The translations under genes were made by a program, and so were the position numbers. 33,920 bases of DNA from Streptomyces africanus (GTDB lineage Bacteria; Actinomycetota; Actinomycetes; Streptomycetales; Streptomycetaceae), in the NCBI RefSeq assembly GCF_002150735.1, contig NZ_MUKA01000095.1, forward strand, positions 1 through 33,920, written 5' to 3'. The notes beneath the pieces were generated by a model. It had not been told where the DNA came from, did no database searches, and worked only from the letters and a program-made list of their open reading frames with translations. Positions 32,764 through 33,920 of the stretch are shown here, piece by piece; positions within the stretch are counted from its first letter, which is position 1, and every line of letters starts with the position of its first letter.

Positions 32764-33920
32764 ATGAGTACTGCTCTCATTCGTCCCGAAGCGGTGCTCG
32801 GGGATGCGCTCGAGGAGCTGGGCACGGAGCTCTTCGCGACACTGCGCCGCAGCGACCAGCGGCGCCGGGGCATGGAGTACATCCACGGGCTGCTCTCCAC
32901 CCGCGGCCGGAAGTCCATCCGGAACATGGCAGCGCCGAAGGGCAGCAGCACCGGCCAGAGTCTGCACCACTTCATCTGCAGCTCCACCTGGGACTGGTTC
33001 CCGGTGCGCCGCTCTCTGGCCGAGTACCTGACGCGTCTGGAACCGCCGCAGGCCTACGTCGCCCGCCTCATGACGATCCCGAAGGTGGGACGTCACTCGG
33101 TCGGGGTCAGCCGCTACTTCTCCGTCGACGAGGGGCAGGCGCTCAACGCCCAGCGCGCCGTCGGTGTCTGGGGCGTCGCCGACACCATGACGGCGCCGTT
33201 CAACTGGCGGCTGTACCTGCCGCAGACGTGGATCAAGGACGGGCTGCGCCGCAACCAGGCGTCGATTCCGTGCGAGGTGGGGCCCGAGACCCTCGGGGAC
33301 TGCGTTCTGACGGCCTGCCGGGAGAGCCTGGCCGCCTGGGAGCTGCCGTCGCAGCCGGTGGTCGTCGACATCGAGGAGGCCGATCCCGTCGCCACGGTCC
33401 ACGGGCTGCGTGCCATGGGGTTCCCCGCGATGGTCCGGGTGCACGGCGAACTGCCGCTCACGGTGCGGGACCCGGCACTGACCGGGCACGGCTCGCGCCG
33501 GCTGACCGCTCCGGAGATCATGCAGGCGGCACGGGCGCTGTTCCGGCCCATGGCCCGCCTGGAGACCGTCTCGCGGTCGCTGCCCGCGGTCCGCAGGACC
33601 GCTCTGGTCGCCGCGGTCGGGGTGCGGGTGCCCGGTGCGGGGCCGGGCGGGGCACCGCTGTCGCTGGTCGGGGTCAGCGCTCCGGGCCGGCGCGAGCCGG
33701 CCGAGATATGGCTGACCGACCTGCCGCATCCGGCCGCCGCGGTCCTGCGCTTCAGCGACTGTGCCCGGCGCGTCGCCCGGGACTTCGACGAGGTGACCTC
33801 CCACGTCGGCATCCGCGACTACGTCGGACGCTCCTACGGCGGCTGGAACCGGCGCGGAGAGCACCGAGACGGCGTGCGCGGCCGACGCCAGGGTCGTGTG
33901 CCGGTTCCAGCCGCCGTAGG
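32764..33920 (+). CDS. IS701-like transposase-derived protein, degenerate DDE, 3' end not resolved
   Basis: The frame opens at ATG 32764 (GAGGAG just upstream) and runs off the window. Genuine sequence probably ends at codon 363 (33852). It aligns throughout with IS701-family transposases: SIRNMAA, SLHHFICSSTWDW, PKVGRHSVGV, WRLYLPQTW, EIWLTDLP, YVGRSYGGWNR. The catalytic triad is eroded. The DDT site before PKxGxHSVGV reads Arg101-Leu102-Met103, only the middle Asp202 is kept, and the Glu of RWxxE is Ala338. It is therefore unlikely to transpose and may be a domesticated DNA-binding protein. I recall similar degenerate IS701 proteins near other Streptomyces clusters. The last 22 residues read here come from the fold-back and are not real. 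Confidence 0.85.
   Translation, partial: MSTALIRPEAVLGDALEELGTELFATLRRSDQRRRGMEYIHGLLSTRGRKSIRNMAAPKGSSTGQSLHHFICSSTWDWFPVRRSLAEYLTRLEPPQAYVARLMTIPKVGRHSVGVSRYFSVDEGQALNAQRAVGVWGVADTMTAPFNWRLYLPQTWIKDGLRRNQASIPCEVGPETLGDCVLTACRESLAAWELPSQPVVVDIEEADPVATVHGLRAMGFPAMVRVHGELPLTVRDPALTGHGSRRLTAPEIMQAARALFRPMARLETVSRSLPAVRRTALVAAVGVRVPGAGPGGAPLSLVGVSAPGRREPAEIWLTDLPHPAAAVLRFSDCARRVARDFDEVTSHVGIRDYVGRSYGGWNRRGEHRDGVRGRRQGRVPVPAAV
33833..33920. repeat. Terminal fold-back inverted repeat
   Basis: The last 20 bases (33901-33920) are the exact reverse complement of 33833-33852. Read on the minus strand from 33920, the segment repeats YGGWNR and then continues HTTLASAAHAVSVLSA, the expected C-terminal continuation of the IS701-like protein. 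So 33853-33920 is an inverted copy of the gene's next bases joined back onto itself. Confidence 0.85.

Noticed and set aside
33833..33920. Terminal inverted repeat of an insertion sequence
   Set aside because: The repeat lies inside coding sequence for the conserved YGGWNR motif, and the inverted segment decodes to the same gene's continuation, so it is a fold-back and not an IS end.
1..33920. tRNA, rRNA, CRISPR array, riboswitch or attachment site
   Set aside because: No cloverleaf, rRNA-like, regularly spaced palindromic repeat or known riboswitch pattern was seen in reading. A covariance-model scan was not possible.

Overview
The window reads as high-GC actinomycete DNA, almost certainly from Streptomyces or a close relative. 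Indicators are the G/C-rich third codon positions, long antisense shadow frames, a SARP/AfsR-type regulator, an IS701-like gene of a type common near Streptomyces clusters, and a single rare TTA leucine codon. I read it as most of a specialised-metabolite gene cluster that makes a glycosylated terpenoid or prenylated compound. The product cannot be named from the sequence.

Layout: (1) Left edge, 1-84: the first 28 codons of a probable housekeeping 2-oxoacid:ferredoxin oxidoreductase alpha subunit, transcribed leftward. (2) 0.4-7.5 kb: an F420/flavin LLM-type oxidoreductase, a Tat-exported bicovalent-flavin (BBE) oxidase, a zeta-crystallin-like quinone reductase, a broken SRPBCC fragment, an AMP-forming acid ligase and an MpaB-family (DUF2236) oxygenase. 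(3) 7.6-13.8 kb, minus strand, one probable operon read from the right: sugar C-methyltransferase, an SDR that has lost its catalytic Ser and Tyr, a phytoene-desaturase/PPO-like flavoprotein, a GT1 glycosyltransferase, a dTDP-sugar 3,5-epimerase and a Gfo/Idh 3-ketoreductase. (4) 14-16.2 kb, minus: DHA2-type exporter and FMN reductase. (5) 16.3-19.6 kb: large AfsR-type SARP with a TTA codon. (6) 19.8-24.2 kb, plus, tightly coupled: dTDP-glucose synthase, 4,6-dehydratase, 2,3-dehydratase and a UbiA-superfamily membrane protein. (7) 24.4-26.9 kb, minus: ATPase-LuxR regulator. (8) 27.5-32.5 kb, minus operon: ispH, polyprenyl diphosphate synthase, dxs, ispG. (9) 32.8 kb to the end: a degenerate IS701-like transposase gene, truncated by a fold-back sequence.

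How the parts fit: extra copies of dxs, ispG and ispH (first and last two MEP steps) plus a prenyl diphosphate synthase would feed an allylic diphosphate to the UbiA protein. No PKS, NRPS or classical class I/II terpene cyclase is visible, so UbiA is either the prenyltransferase onto an acceptor activated elsewhere or itself the cyclase. The ligase, MpaB-like oxygenase and flavoproteins would tailor the skeleton. A dTDP-2,6-dideoxy-3-C-methyl sugar (mycarose/axenose type) is built by the sugar genes and attached by the glycosyltransferase, and the exported BBE oxidase could oxidise it afterwards. No normal dTDP-4-ketoreductase and no sugar aminotransferase is present.

Perfect hairpins at 1394-1436, 7520-7558 and 24223-24269 divide the transcription units. 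Candidate regulatory repeats lie at 13832-13872, 16251-16290, 19639-19672 and 32677-32742. The final 68 bases are an inverted copy of the preceding end of the transposase gene plus its expected continuation, which looks like a contig-end chimera.
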